From the NCBI RefSeq assembly GCF_900104895.1, contig NZ_LT629742.1:2108001-2172000 (forward strand): a DNA stretch of 64,000 bases. The letters are read 5' to 3'. The position numbers were made by a program, and so were the translations under genes. Positions 48,680 through 57,504 of the stretch are shown here, piece by piece. The number at the start of each line of letters is the position of its first letter. Within the stretch, counting starts at the first letter, position 1. This DNA comes from Microterricola viridarii (GTDB lineage Bacteria > Actinomycetota > Actinomycetes > Actinomycetales > Microbacteriaceae). The notes under the pieces were generated by a model, which saw only the letters and a program-made list of their open reading frames with translations, was not told the DNA's origin and searched no databases.

Positions 48680-49957
48680 ATGTCTGAGCCGCTCCGCACC
48701 GAACCCGATCTGGCACCCTTCTTCGCGAAGCTGGATGCCGCCCGCGCCGCGTCCCTCGAGCTCGCTGCCGCGACAACGCAGCAGAAGAACGAGGCCCTCG
48801 TCGAGGTTGCCGCGACGCTGCGCGCCCACGTGAGCGAGATCATCGCCGCGAACCAACGCGACATCGACGCCGGCCGCGCCAACGGGCTGAGCGACGCCCT
48901 GCTCGACCGGCTCGCGCTCACCGCGCCGCGCATCGAGTCGCTGGCCACCGCCGTGCTCGAGATCGTCGGCCTGCCCGACCCCGTCGGCGACGTCGTGCGC
49001 GGCAGCACCCTCCCGAACGGCGTGCAGATCGCCCAGCTGCGCGTGCCGTTCGGCGTCGTCGGCGCCATCTACGAGGCCCGGCCGAACGTCACCGTCGACA
49101 TCGCCGCGCTCGCGCTGAAGAGCGGCAACGCCGCCGTGCTCCGCGGCGGCAGCGCCGCTCAGAACTCCAACCAGACGCTCGTCGCCCTGATCCAGCAGGC
49201 GATCGCCGTGCATGGCATCCCCGCGGCGGCCGTGCAGTCGATCGACGAGTTCGGCCGCGCCGGCGCGCGCGCACTCATGCAGGCCCGCGGCCAGGTCGAC
49301 GTGCTCATCCCGCGCGGCAGTGCCGACCTGATCAACACCGTCGTCACCGAGTCCAAGGTGCCCGTCATCGAGACCGGTGCCGGCGTCGTGCACATCGTGC
49401 TCGACGAGACCGCGCCCGTGCAGTGGTCTGTGGACATCGTGCACAACGCGAAGACCCAGCGACCGAGCGTCTGCAACACCGTCGAGACGGTGCTCGTGTT
49501 GGCTGGCGCGGCCCACCGCGTGCTGCCGGCCGTCGGCGCCAAGCTCGCCGAGTCCGGGGTCACCATCCACGCCGACGAGCGCGCGCTCGCCCTGCTCCCC
49601 GACGCCGTGCCGGCGACGGAGGAGGACTGGTCCACCGAGTACCTGAGCCTCGACCTCGCCGTCCGCGTTGTCGACACCCTCGACGAGGCGATCGAGCACA
49701 TCCGCAGGTACTCCACCAAGCACACCGAGTCGATCATCACGAACGACCTCGGCAACGCCGAGTACTTCCTCAACCGGGTCGACTCCGCCACCGTGATGGT
49801 GAACACCTCCACCCGGTTCAGCGATGGGGGAGAGTTCGGCTTCGGCGCCGAGGTGGGGATCTCGACCCAGAAACTGCACGCCCGCGGCCCGATGGGACTG
49901 CAGGAACTCACCAGCACAAAGTGGATTGTGCGTGGCAACGGACAGTCGCGCGCCTGA
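48680..49957 (+). CDS. proA: Gamma-glutamyl phosphate reductase
   Basis: Second step of proline synthesis, NADPH-dependent reduction of glutamyl phosphate. 425 aa, aldehyde dehydrogenase fold. VPFGVVGAIYEARPNVTVD is near residue 117, and the catalytic Cys is in QRPSVCNTVET near 271. The C-terminal GPMGLQELTSTKW is diagnostic. It forms the proB-proA pair. Confidence 0.97.
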   Translation: MSEPLRTEPDLAPFFAKLDAARAASLELAAATTQQKNEALVEVAATLRAHVSEIIAANQRDIDAGRANGLSDALLDRLALTAPRIESLATAVLEIVGLPDPVGDVVRGSTLPNGVQIAQLRVPFGVVGAIYEARPNVTVDIAALALKSGNAAVLRGGSAAQNSNQTLVALIQQAIAVHGIPAAAVQSIDEFGRAGARALMQARGQVDVLIPRGSADLINTVVTESKVPVIETGAGVVHIVLDETAPVQWSVDIVHNAKTQRPSVCNTVETVLVLAGAAHRVLPAVGAKLAESGVTIHADERALALLPDAVPATEEDWSTEYLSLDLAVRVVDTLDEAIEHIRRYSTKHTESIITNDLGNAEYFLNRVDSATVMVNTSTRFSDGGEFGFGAEVGISTQKLHARGPMGLQELTSTKWIVRGNGQSRA

Positions 49958-50015
49958 GGCCCGCTAGACTCGTTTCGGCGGATGCACCTCCCGCCACCCC
50001 TGAATGGAGAATGTG

Positions 50016-50225
50016 ATGTCGTTCCTGACCGCCGTGTCCGCACAAACCGTGCACGCCGTTGACCTGCCGATCCCCCCGATCATGTACGGCGTGATCGCGC
50101 TCGTGGTCTTCGCCGCCTGCGGCTTCGTCACCTGGAGCTTCCGCGACGTCGCCAACCGCCACAAGGCCAAGGGTGACGCCTACGCGGCAGCCCACGGTGG
50201 AGCGCACGGCACCTCCAGCCACTGA
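50016..50225 (+). CDS. Small single-pass membrane protein
   Basis: 69 aa from ATG 50016 (GGAGA 5 nt upstream; the ATG at 50004 overlaps that RBS). One hydrophobic segment (about residues 24-44: [17 protein letters not shown]), then a charged, His/Gly-rich tail ending GAHGTSSH. The same small gene between proA and nadD seems to recur in related genomes (recollection). Function unknown. Confidence 0.75.
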   Translation: MSFLTAVSAQTVHAVDLPIPPIMYGVIALVVFAACGFVTWSFRDVANRHKAKGDAYAAAHGGAHGTSSH

Positions 50226-50242
50226 GCGTTGTAGAACTGAGC

Positions 50243-50845
50243 GTGACGACTGTCTCGAAGAGCCGCCCCCGCATTGGCGTGATGGGCGGCACTTTCGACC
50301 CCATCCACCACGGCCACCTCGTGGCCGCCAGCGAGGTGGCGCAGTCGTTCAACCTGGACGAGGTCGTGTTCGTGCCGACCGGCGTCCCGTGGCAGAAGGC
50401 GGCCGTCAGCCCGGGGGAGCACCGCTACCTCATGACGGTCATCGCGACGGCATCCAACCCGCGCTTCACCGTGAGCCGGGTCGACATCGACCGCATCGGC
50501 CCCACCTACACGATCGACACGCTTCGTGACATCCACGCGGAACGCCCGGACGCGGAGCTGTTCTTCATCACCGGCGCCGACGCCATCGCGCAGATCCTCA
50601 CCTGGAAGGACGTCTCCGAACTCTGGGAGCTCGCCCACTTCGTAGCTGTGAGTCGCCCCGGGCATGACCTGAGCATTTCAGGATTGCCGGAGCGGGACGT
50701 AAGCTTGTTGGAGGTTCCGGCTCTGGCGATCTCGTCGACCGACTGTCGAGCCCGCGTGGAGCGAGGCGATCCCGTCTGGTATTTGGTACCGGATGGCGTC
50801 GTTCAGTACATCTCCAAACATCACCTGTATCGGAGTGTGGCATGA
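50243..50845 (+). CDS. nadD: Nicotinate-nucleotide adenylyltransferase
   Basis: Converts nicotinate mononucleotide to deamido-NAD. 200 aa, GTG start. The nucleotidyltransferase motif [12 protein letters not shown] (HxGH) is near residue 15 and [10 protein letters not shown] (SSTxxR) near 163. The stop overlaps the next gene (ATGA). nadD followed by rsfS with one gene between is a common actinobacterial arrangement. Confidence 0.96.
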   Translation: MTTVSKSRPRIGVMGGTFDPIHHGHLVAASEVAQSFNLDEVVFVPTGVPWQKAAVSPGEHRYLMTVIATASNPRFTVSRVDIDRIGPTYTIDTLRDIHAERPDAELFFITGADAIAQILTWKDVSELWELAHFVAVSRPGHDLSISGLPERDVSLLEVPALAISSTDCRARVERGDPVWYLVPDGVVQYISKHHLYRSVA

Positions 50846-51810
50846 GTGCGTTGCCCGATGGCCAACCGCTGACGCGTCGTCAAGCGCGCGCCAGCGAACG
50901 AGCGCGCCTGCCCGAATCCGACGGCCAGGACGGCTCGAGCGAGGCGAAGGCCGCGGAAGCCGCCGAGCGCGCCGCAGAGTCAGCCGAGCGGGCCGCGGCA
51001 GCCGAACAGGCCGCTCGTGCCGCCGCGGAGGCGGAAGCCGTGGCCGACGAGGCCGCCTGGGCCCCGCCCGCGCCCGTCGACGCCGCTGCTGCAGCCGAGG
51101 CCGAGGCCGAAGCCGAGGCTGAGGCTGAGGAAGCAGCGGAGCACGAGACCGAGCTGCTCGAGGGCATCCCGGAGCGCACGCTGACCCGCCGGGAGCTGCG
51201 CGCCCTGCTCGCCGCCCAGGCGGCGGCCCGTGCCGCGGCCGAGGAGGCCGCTGGCGCATCCGGCGCAGCGCCGGCATCCGACATCGACGAGGACGCGCCA
51301 ACGCCCGCCCCCGTCGCCCCCCAACCCCCGATCGGCCACTGGTCGCTCGATATCGACGTCGAAGACGACGCGGACGATCACGGCTTCGACCAGGTGCTCT
51401 CCCGCGGAGTCGGCGCCGGCGGAGTGCCGACCACCACGAACGCGCTGATCCTCCCGCTGATCCCGCAGCAGGGCGGGGACGTTCAGGCGCCGCTCGCGGG
51501 CGGCGAGATGCTCGTCACCGGATCCATCGACCTGCCCAGCCTCGGCGACACCGGAGCCCACCCGCACCGGATCGACTCGCCAGAGGTCGACCGCCTGCTC
51601 GACCAGGTCGACGACGCGTCGCCCGCGACGAGCGCCCAGCCCGTCCGCGCCAGCAAGGCCGTCAGCACGCACACCTCCACCCGCGACACCCTCACCCCGC
51701 CCAAGCAGGGCGGCCTCAACATGCCGACCGTTCTCGCCATCACGGCGGCGGTGCTCGCCCTCGGCGTCATCGGGCTCTTCATCGGCGGGTACATCTTCAA
51801 GATCTTCTAG
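50842..51810 (+). CDS. Tail-anchored, Ala/Glu-rich hypothetical protein
   Basis: 322 aa. A basic motif [13 protein letters not shown] (residues 10-22) recurs as [11 protein letters not shown] (about 114-124), separated by an Ala/Glu-rich probable coiled coil (about 30-105). A Pro/Asp-rich linker follows. One hydrophobic segment closes the protein (about 298-318), with the end YIFKIF. This predicts a cytoplasmic protein anchored by its C-terminus. No catalytic domain. It sits between nadD and rsfS and overlaps nadD by 4 bp. Confidence 0.85.
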   Translation: MSALPDGQPLTRRQARASERARLPESDGQDGSSEAKAAEAAERAAESAERAAAAEQAARAAAEAEAVADEAAWAPPAPVDAAAAAEAEAEAEAEAEEAAEHETELLEGIPERTLTRRELRALLAAQAAARAAAEEAAGASGAAPASDIDEDAPTPAPVAPQPPIGHWSLDIDVEDDADDHGFDQVLSRGVGAGGVPTTTNALILPLIPQQGGDVQAPLAGGEMLVTGSIDLPSLGDTGAHPHRIDSPEVDRLLDQVDDASPATSAQPVRASKAVSTHTSTRDTLTPPKQGGLNMPTVLAITAAVLALGVIGLFIGGYIFKIF

Positions 51811-51863
51811 TGCCGCGCCCACCGGACGGCACCCATGCTTCTCAGATACAGGACACACTCCAG

Positions 51864-52241
51864 ATGACTGCAACCTCCCATGCCATTGACCTGCTCCAGG
51901 TCGCTGCCCGCGCCGCCGACTCCAAGGGCGGAACCGACCTCGTCGCGCTCGACGTCACGCAGCCGCTGCCGCTGACGGACATCTTCTTCCTCGTCACCGG
52001 CAACTCCGAGCGCAACGTCGTCGCGATCGCCGGCGAGATCGAAGACGAGCTGATCCGCGCCGGCGCCAAGCCGCTGCGCCGCGAGGGCCGGGCAGAGGGT
52101 CGCTGGGCACTGCTGGACTTCGGCGACCTGGTCGTGCACGTGTTCCACGAGGAGGAGCGCGGCTACTACCAGCTGGAGCGCCTCTGGAAGGACTGCCCCG
52201 TCGTGGCGATCGAGCTCCCGGAGCGCGACACGCGCGAGTGA
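51864..52241 (+). CDS. rsfS: Ribosome silencing factor RsfS
   Basis: Binds L14 and blocks subunit joining under starvation. 125 aa from ATG 51864 (AGGA upstream); in-frame codons before it are not conserved. KGGTDLVALDVTQPLPLTDIF and the EGRAEGRWALLDFGDLVVHVF segment are the family core, cited here in part. The end contains YYQLERLW. It follows the tail-anchored protein by 53 bp. Confidence 0.94.
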   Translation: MTATSHAIDLLQVAARAADSKGGTDLVALDVTQPLPLTDIFFLVTGNSERNVVAIAGEIEDELIRAGAKPLRREGRAEGRWALLDFGDLVVHVFHEEERGYYQLERLWKDCPVVAIELPERDTRE

Positions 52242-52317
52242 GTGGCTCGTTTTGGTTCTCGCGATAATCGCGTAGTAATCTAATCAAGTTGCTTCCGAGG
52301 AATCGGGAACAACGAGA

Positions 52318-52393
52318 GGGTCTGTGGCGCAGCTGGTAGCGCACCTGCATGGCATGCAGGGGGTCGGGAGTTCGAGTCTCCCCAGATCCACCA
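52318..52393 (+). tRNA. tRNA-Ala (GGC), copy 1
   Basis: 76 nt with encoded CCA. Acceptor GGGTCTG pairs with CAGATCC and includes the G3-U70 pair that marks alanine tRNAs. The anticodon arm CCTGC-ATGGCAT-GCAGG gives anticodon GGC. T arm with TTCGAGT. It has its own promoter-like leader and terminator. Confidence 0.97.
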
Positions 52394-52396
52394 TCA

Positions 52397-52425
52397 CTCC
52401 CCGGGAACCAACGGTTCCCGGGGAG
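52397..52425 (+). terminator. Terminator of tRNA-Ala copy 1
   Basis: 13-bp stem CTCCCCGGGAACC and complement, loop AAC, then TTTCTCG; starts 4 nt after the tRNA CCA. Confidence 0.9.
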
Positions 52426-52511
52426 TTTCTCGTTCCCGGCCGCATTCGCGAGGCCGCCCGATCACGTAGTAGGCTGGTCGGGTTGCCTCCGAAAGTTCGG
52501 GAACAACGCAC

Positions 52512-52587
52512 GGGTCTGTGGCGCAGCTGGTAGCGCACCTGCATGGCATGCAGGGGGTCGGGAGTTCGAGTCTCCCCAGATCCACCA
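52512..52587 (+). tRNA. tRNA-Ala (GGC), copy 2
   Basis: Identical in sequence to copy 1, 194 bp downstream. Upstream it has the same GTAGTA and TCGGGAAC leader elements; anticodon GGC. Confidence 0.97.
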
Positions 52588-52590
52588 TCA

Positions 52591-52620
52591 CCCCCGGGAA
52601 CCAGCGGTTCCCGGGGGTTT
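52591..52620 (+). terminator. Terminator of tRNA-Ala copy 2
   Basis: 12-bp stem CCCCCGGGAACC and complement, loop AGC, followed by TTTTCTCG. Confidence 0.9.
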
Positions 52621-52721
52621 TCTCGTTCCCAGGCTGTCCGGCGCTCTAGACCCGTTCCCGGCTGATCTGCTAGACAGTGCATGCGCGCTGTCGAGCCAAC
52701 CAGTCGAGGACGGGAGGGACC

Positions 52722-54383
52722 ATGCCAGGCCTTCCCGCCCAACGCCCGCTCGTCGGGCTCACCCGCGGCAACTGGCTGCGCGAGGTCACGGCCGGGGTCA
52801 CGCTGCTGGCGATCGCCATTCCGCTCAACATCGGCTACGCCCAGATCGCCGGGTTGCCGCCGACGGCCGGGTTGTACGCGCTCGTCGTGCCCACCATCGT
52901 CTACGCGCTGGCCGTGTCCTCCCGGCAGCTGGTGGTCTCGCCGGATGCCGCGGCCGCCGCGCTCGTCGCCTCCTCGCTCGGCGGCCTCGCGGCGGCGGGC
53001 AGCGCCGACTACGGCACCCTCGCCCTCGCGCAGGCCATCCTCTGCGGCGTGATGTTCCTCGCGATGGCGTACTTCAAACTCGGATTCCTCGCGAACTTCC
53101 TCTCCAAGCCGATCCTCGTCGGCTTCGTCGGCGGCCTCGCCCTCGACATCCTGGTCAGCCAGATCGCGAAGATGCTCGGCGTGAAGATCGACTCCGGCGG
53201 CGAGTTCACCGAGAAGGTCGTCGACCTCGTGAGCGGGCTCGGGACGACGAACCTCTGGTCGCTGGCGATCGCGGCCGTCGCCGTCCTCATCCTGAGCGTC
53301 GGCAGGCGGCTGGCCAGGGCGGTGCCGTGGGCCCTCATCGTGCTCATCCTCGCGACGGTGCTCGTCGTCGCCGCCAACCTCGTCGACACGGGCGTCGACG
53401 TCCTCGGCGAGGTGCCGGCCGGCCCGCCCGCGCTCACCTGGCCGGTGATCTCCTGGTCCAGCTGGCTGCTGCTCGTGCCCTCCGCGCTCGCCCTCACCCT
53501 CGTGACCACGGCCGAGGGCCTGCTCGTGTCCCGTTCCTACGCCGAGCGCAACGGCTACCGGACCAGCCCCAACCGCGACCTCTTCGCCTTCGGCCTCGGC
53601 AACATCGCCGCCGGCGCGAGCGGGAGCTTCGCGATGGGCTCCTCCACCTCCCGCACGGCGGCGATGGACCAGGTCGGCTCGCGCACCCAGCTGCCGTCCC
53701 TCATCCTCGCCGCCGGCACCCTGCTGCTCCTGCTCTTCGGCACCGCGCTGCTGGCCGACATCCCCTCGCCGGCCATCGGGGCGATCGTCGGGGTCGCGAT
53801 CCTGCCGCTGCTCGGCATCCGCGAGTTCGCCGCCATCTGGCGGGCCGACCGTTTCGAGTTCGCGATCGCCGCCGTCTGCTTCCTGGTCACGCTGCTCGTC
53901 GGGTCGATCCCGGGGATCGTCGTCGCGTTCGTGCTGGCCCTCATCAACCTCGCCAAGCGCGCCGCCAACCCGGCGATCGACGTGCTCGAACGGGGGGACA
54001 CGCCGGGGGAGTCGCTGCTGGCCGAGGCGCCGGAGGGCAGCGTCACCGCACCCGGCGTCATCGTCATCCGGCTGGCCGCGCCCCTGTTCTTCGCGAACGG
54101 CGCGGTGTTCAGCCAGGCCGTGCAGCGGGCCGTGCGCGCCGCGCCCGACGTGCGCCACCTCGTCGTCGACATGGAGGCGGTGACCGACATCGACGTCACC
54201 GGCGCGGAGTCCTTCGCCGCCCTGAAGGGCTGGCTCGACGCGCAACACGTCGAGCTCGGCTTCAGCCGGGTGCGCTCCGATGCCCGGGCGCGGCTGGTCG
54301 AGCTCGGGATCCTCGGCGAGGAGCGGGTGTTCCCGACGAACCGCGCGGCGCTCGAGGCCCTGGCCCCAGACAGGACCCGGTGA
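52722..54383 (+). CDS. SulP-family anion transporter with STAS domain
   Basis: 553 aa from ATG 52722 with GGGAGGGA upstream; a GTG at 52677 would add 15 weak residues. About 10-14 membrane segments, SulP signature region IPLNIGYAQIAGLPPTAGLYA near residue 35 (cited as a marker), then a cytosolic STAS domain (about 440-550; DMEAVTDIDVTGAESF). Exchanges sulfate, bicarbonate or similar anions; the ion is not predictable. Likely cotranscribed with the next gene (6 bp). Confidence 0.93.
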   Translation: MPGLPAQRPLVGLTRGNWLREVTAGVTLLAIAIPLNIGYAQIAGLPPTAGLYALVVPTIVYALAVSSRQLVVSPDAAAAALVASSLGGLAAAGSADYGTLALAQAILCGVMFLAMAYFKLGFLANFLSKPILVGFVGGLALDILVSQIAKMLGVKIDSGGEFTEKVVDLVSGLGTTNLWSLAIAAVAVLILSVGRRLARAVPWALIVLILATVLVVAANLVDTGVDVLGEVPAGPPALTWPVISWSSWLLLVPSALALTLVTTAEGLLVSRSYAERNGYRTSPNRDLFAFGLGNIAAGASGSFAMGSSTSRTAAMDQVGSRTQLPSLILAAGTLLLLLFGTALLADIPSPAIGAIVGVAILPLLGIREFAAIWRADRFEFAIAAVCFLVTLLVGSIPGIVVAFVLALINLAKRAANPAIDVLERGDTPGESLLAEAPEGSVTAPGVIVIRLAAPLFFANGAVFSQAVQRAVRAAPDVRHLVVDMEAVTDIDVTGAESFAALKGWLDAQHVELGFSRVRSDARARLVELGILGEERVFPTNRAALEALAPDRTR

Positions 54384-54389
54384 GCCGGC

Positions 54390-55436
54390 ATGGCGGATGA
54401 CGTCGCCCGCCCGCTGGCGCCCGGCACGCGCACGCTGCTCACGCTCGGGGCCGCGGTGGTCGTGCTGGCCGGCGTGTCCGTCGCCCGCGACATCCTCTCG
54501 CCGCTCGCCATCGCGGTCGTGCTCGTCATCATCGTGCACCCGATCCGGCGCCCGCTGGAGCGCCGCGGCTTGCCCGCCTGGCTGGCGACGACGGCGGTGA
54601 TCGTCGTCGCCTACCTCATCCTGGCTGTGATGAGCGCGCTCATCGTGCTCGCCGCCGTGCAGCTCAGCGCGATCCTGTCCGAACAGGACGAGGCCATCAG
54701 CGCCCTCGCCGCCCAACTCGGCGAGCTCGCCGCGCGGCTCGGGCTCGACGAGCAGGCGGTGGCCTCCGCGGCATCCGTGTTCGACCCGGCCACCCTGCTG
54801 GCCCTCGCCGGGACGATCGTCAGCACCGTGTTCGACTGGGCGACGGCGTTCTTCTTCGTGCTCGGCTACGTGCTCTTCATGGCCGCGGACGGTTCCCGCT
54901 ACGCCCGGGCCGGGCAGGTGTTCGGCCGGGAGCGCGCCGACAGCATCGAGCGGGTGACCAGGTTCAACGCCGGCACCCGCCGTTTCTTCGTCGTCGGCGC
55001 CATCTTCGGCCTGATCGTCGCCGTGCTCGACGGACTGTTGCTCTGGTGGCTGGGGCTGCCCGGCCCGCTGGTCTGGGCGATCCTCGCCTTCGTGACGAAC
55101 TTCGTGCCCAACATCGGCTTCGTGCTCGGGCTCATCCCCCCGGCGATCCTGGCGCTCGTCGTCGGCGGCCCCGGCCTGTTCCTCGTCGTCGTCATCGCCT
55201 ACATCGTCATCAACGTCACGCTCCAGGTGCTCGTGCAGCCGCGGTTCGTGGCCGACACCGTGAGCCTCAGCTACTCGCTGACCTTCTTCTCCGTCGTGTT
55301 CTGGACGTTCGTCATCGGCCCCGTCGGCGCCATTCTCGCTGTGCCGCTGACGCTGCTCGTGCGGGCACTGCTGCTGGAGGGCGACGAGCGCTCGACCTGG
55401 CTGCGCTGGCTCTCCGGCGATCCCGAGGCAGTCTGA
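54390..55436 (+). CDS. AI-2E/PerM-family permease
   Basis: 348 aa with seven to eight membrane segments and a central extracytoplasmic or cytoplasmic loop (QLSAILSEQDEAISAL). The C-terminal half contains FVTNFVPNIGFVLGLIPPAIL and NVTLQVLVQPRFV, the signature of this family, cited here in part. Members export autoinducer-2, act as Na+/H+ antiporters, or are uncharacterised; the substrate is open. Confidence 0.92.
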   Translation: MADDVARPLAPGTRTLLTLGAAVVVLAGVSVARDILSPLAIAVVLVIIVHPIRRPLERRGLPAWLATTAVIVVAYLILAVMSALIVLAAVQLSAILSEQDEAISALAAQLGELAARLGLDEQAVASAASVFDPATLLALAGTIVSTVFDWATAFFFVLGYVLFMAADGSRYARAGQVFGRERADSIERVTRFNAGTRRFFVVGAIFGLIVAVLDGLLLWWLGLPGPLVWAILAFVTNFVPNIGFVLGLIPPAILALVVGGPGLFLVVVIAYIVINVTLQVLVQPRFVADTVSLSYSLTFFSVVFWTFVIGPVGAILAVPLTLLVRALLLEGDERSTWLRWLSGDPEAV

Positions 55437-55540
55437 GCACTCGCCGACGGCTCGGCGTGGCTGTGCGCGGCACTCACGGCCACCGCATACGGTGGAATGC
55501 TTCCGGCCGTTGCAGTGTCGGGCCGAGGGGGAGCAGCACA

Positions 55541-56677
55541 ATGACACCATCCACCGACCGGACGGTGGCGCGCCCGCGCGCCCTGCGGAACACCCTCCTC
55601 GTCCTGGGCTCCGCCCTCGGGGTGCTCGTGCTCGCGGCCGCCGCGACGCTGGTGTCCTTCCTCCTGCTGGGCTGGCAGAGCAGCGCAGACCAGATCGCGC
55701 GGTTCGAGGCCCACCAGGCGGATGTCGCGGCACTGCCGCAGTCGGAGCGGGACGCCTGGGTCGACACGGCGGGCGACCCCACGGTGACCGAGACGCTGCC
55801 GTTCAATGAGCTGCAGACCATCGCGACCCACAACAGCTACGTGCAGGAACCCACCTGGCTGCAGCTGCAGGTCCTCGACCTCTTCGACCCGGGCCAGGCC
55901 GTCGCCCTGCAGTACGGCCATGCACCGCTCTGGGACCAGCTCGAGGCCGGCATCCGCAGCCTCGAGATCGATGTGCGGTGGAACGGTGAGAGCTTCGAAG
56001 CGAGCCACGTGCCGCTGGTGGCGAACCGCTCCACGATGCCCGACTTCGCGCTCGGACTGCGCGAGATCGCGCTGTGGTCGGAGGCGCACCCTGCGCACCT
56101 GCCGATCAGCATCATGCTCGAGCCGAAGGCCGACTACCTCTTCCTCGACCCGGCATTGAAGCCCTTCGATACGGCCGCCTGTGCGGCGCTCGACGCCACC
56201 GTCACCGACGCGCTCGGCGATCGGCTGTTCACCCCCGGAGACCTGCAGGGGGAGGGCCCCAGCCTGCGCGAAGCGGTCGCGGCCACCGGCTGGCCGAGCG
56301 TCGCGGAGATGCGCGGATCCGTGCTCTTCTTCTACGCAGAGAACAAGCGCGCACGCGAGCTGTGCTTCGACGGCGACGCCAACAACCCGGAGCGGGCCAT
56401 CTTCGCCTCCTCGCACAGCGCGGCCGATGACGCCGTGTTCGCGGTGCGCGACGACCCGTGGGATCCCGCCGTTGCCGCCGACCTCACGGACGGGATCCTG
56501 GTCAGGCTGCGGGCGGACGCCGACCTCAAGCCGAGCGAGGAGGGCCGCAACCTCGCCTTCGCGACGGGGGCCCAAATCGTCTCCACCGACTTCCCGCCCG
56601 GCGCGCCGGAGGAGGGAACGGGCTACTCCGCCGTCTTCCCCGGCGGCTATCTCGCCCGCGCGGCGGGCGGTCACTGA
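55541..56677 (+). CDS. Ca2+-dependent PI-PLC-like protein, membrane-anchored
   Basis: 378 aa from ATG 55541 with GAGGGGGAGC upstream; the frame continuing back into the previous gene is not used. An uncleaved-looking N-terminal membrane segment (about residues 17-42) is followed by an exported TIM-barrel-type domain with ATHNSYVQ near residue 95, SLEIDVRW near 139 and ASHVPL near 153, matching the Ca-dependent phosphoinositide phospholipase C1-like family. The end is TDFPPGAPEEGTGYS. A secreted phosphodiesterase is inferred; the substrate is unknown. Confidence 0.85.
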   Translation: MTPSTDRTVARPRALRNTLLVLGSALGVLVLAAAATLVSFLLLGWQSSADQIARFEAHQADVAALPQSERDAWVDTAGDPTVTETLPFNELQTIATHNSYVQEPTWLQLQVLDLFDPGQAVALQYGHAPLWDQLEAGIRSLEIDVRWNGESFEASHVPLVANRSTMPDFALGLREIALWSEAHPAHLPISIMLEPKADYLFLDPALKPFDTAACAALDATVTDALGDRLFTPGDLQGEGPSLREAVAATGWPSVAEMRGSVLFFYAENKRARELCFDGDANNPERAIFASSHSAADDAVFAVRDDPWDPAVAADLTDGILVRLRADADLKPSEEGRNLAFATGAQIVSTDFPPGAPEEGTGYSAVFPGGYLARAAGGH

Positions 56678-56736
56678 CGGGGGCAAAGTCGTAGTAGTGT
56701 ATTCACGTTGCTTCCGAGAGATCGGGAACGGCGTAA

Positions 56737-56812
56737 GGGTCTGTGGCGCAGCTGGTAGCGCACCTGCATGGCATGCAGGGGGTCGGGAGTTCGAGTCTCC
56801 CCAGATCCACCA
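56737..56812 (+). tRNA. tRNA-Ala (GGC), copy 3
   Basis: Same 76-nt tRNA sequence as copies 1 and 2, 4.15 kb downstream and 59 bp after the PI-PLC-like gene. The leader has GTAGTA, GTTGCTTCCGA and ATCGGGAAC elements. Confidence 0.97.
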
Positions 56813-56815
56813 TCA

Positions 56816-56846
56816 CCCCCGGGAACCATCGGCTCCCGGGGGTTTT
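56816..56846 (+). terminator. Terminator of tRNA-Ala copy 3
   Basis: 12-bp stem with one A-C mismatch (CCCCCGGGAACC / GGCTCCCGGGGG), loop ATC, then TTTTCTC. Confidence 0.85.
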
Positions 56847-56927
56847 CTCGTCCCCGCCCGGGGCTGGCCGGCACACGCCCAGGACGCCCCCGCCTAGGCT
56901 GGGGGGAGACCAAGGGGGACGCTGCAC

Positions 56928-57497
56928 ATGGCGACACGCTTCATCAACACATCGATTGCCGGCGGGGCGCTGGTGGCGCTCCTCGCACTCACCGGCTGCA
57001 CGGCAGGGGCCCAGCCCGAGGGAGCAAACGCGGCGCCGGCATCTGTCAACGACACCGACCTGCACTTCCTGGCCATGATGACGCCGCATCACGAGCAGGC
57101 GGTGCAGATGAGCGACATCGTTCTCGCGGCCGGGGGAGTCAGCGAGCAGACCCGCGACATCGCCCTGCGCATCCGCAGCGGGCAGCAGGAGGAGATCGAC
57201 ATCATGCTCGGCTGGGTGGGCGAGTGGCAGCAGGAGCCGCTGCTCGCGCAGCACGCTGGCCACATCGCGAACGGCATGGTCACCCCCGAGGCGATGGCCG
57301 CCCTCGCCGCGCTGGACGGGCCGGAGGTCGAGCAGACCTTCCTCGAGGAGATGATCTTCCACCACGAGGGCGCCATCGCGATGACGCAGGACCAGATCGA
57401 CAACGGCGGCCACCCCGAGCTGCGGGCGCTCGCCCAACAGATGATCGACGTGCAGGGCGCCGAGGTCGTGGAGATGAACGGGCTGCTCGCCCGCTGA
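56928..57497 (+). CDS. DUF305 lipoprotein
   Basis: 189 aa. Signal peptide with lipobox LTGC, Cys24, so it is an exported lipoprotein. The four-helix DUF305 domain has the two His-His motifs TPHHEQAVQM (near residue 52) and FHHEGAIAM (near 145), likely metal ligands. Related proteins are linked to copper handling, which is not shown here. GGGGGAC lies upstream of the ATG. Converges on the MFS gene with 7 bp between. Confidence 0.92.
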   Translation: MATRFINTSIAGGALVALLALTGCTAGAQPEGANAAPASVNDTDLHFLAMMTPHHEQAVQMSDIVLAAGGVSEQTRDIALRIRSGQQEEIDIMLGWVGEWQQEPLLAQHAGHIANGMVTPEAMAALAALDGPEVEQTFLEEMIFHHEGAIAMTQDQIDNGGHPELRALAQQMIDVQGAEVVEMNGLLAR

Positions 57498-57504
57498 GTC
57501 GTGC

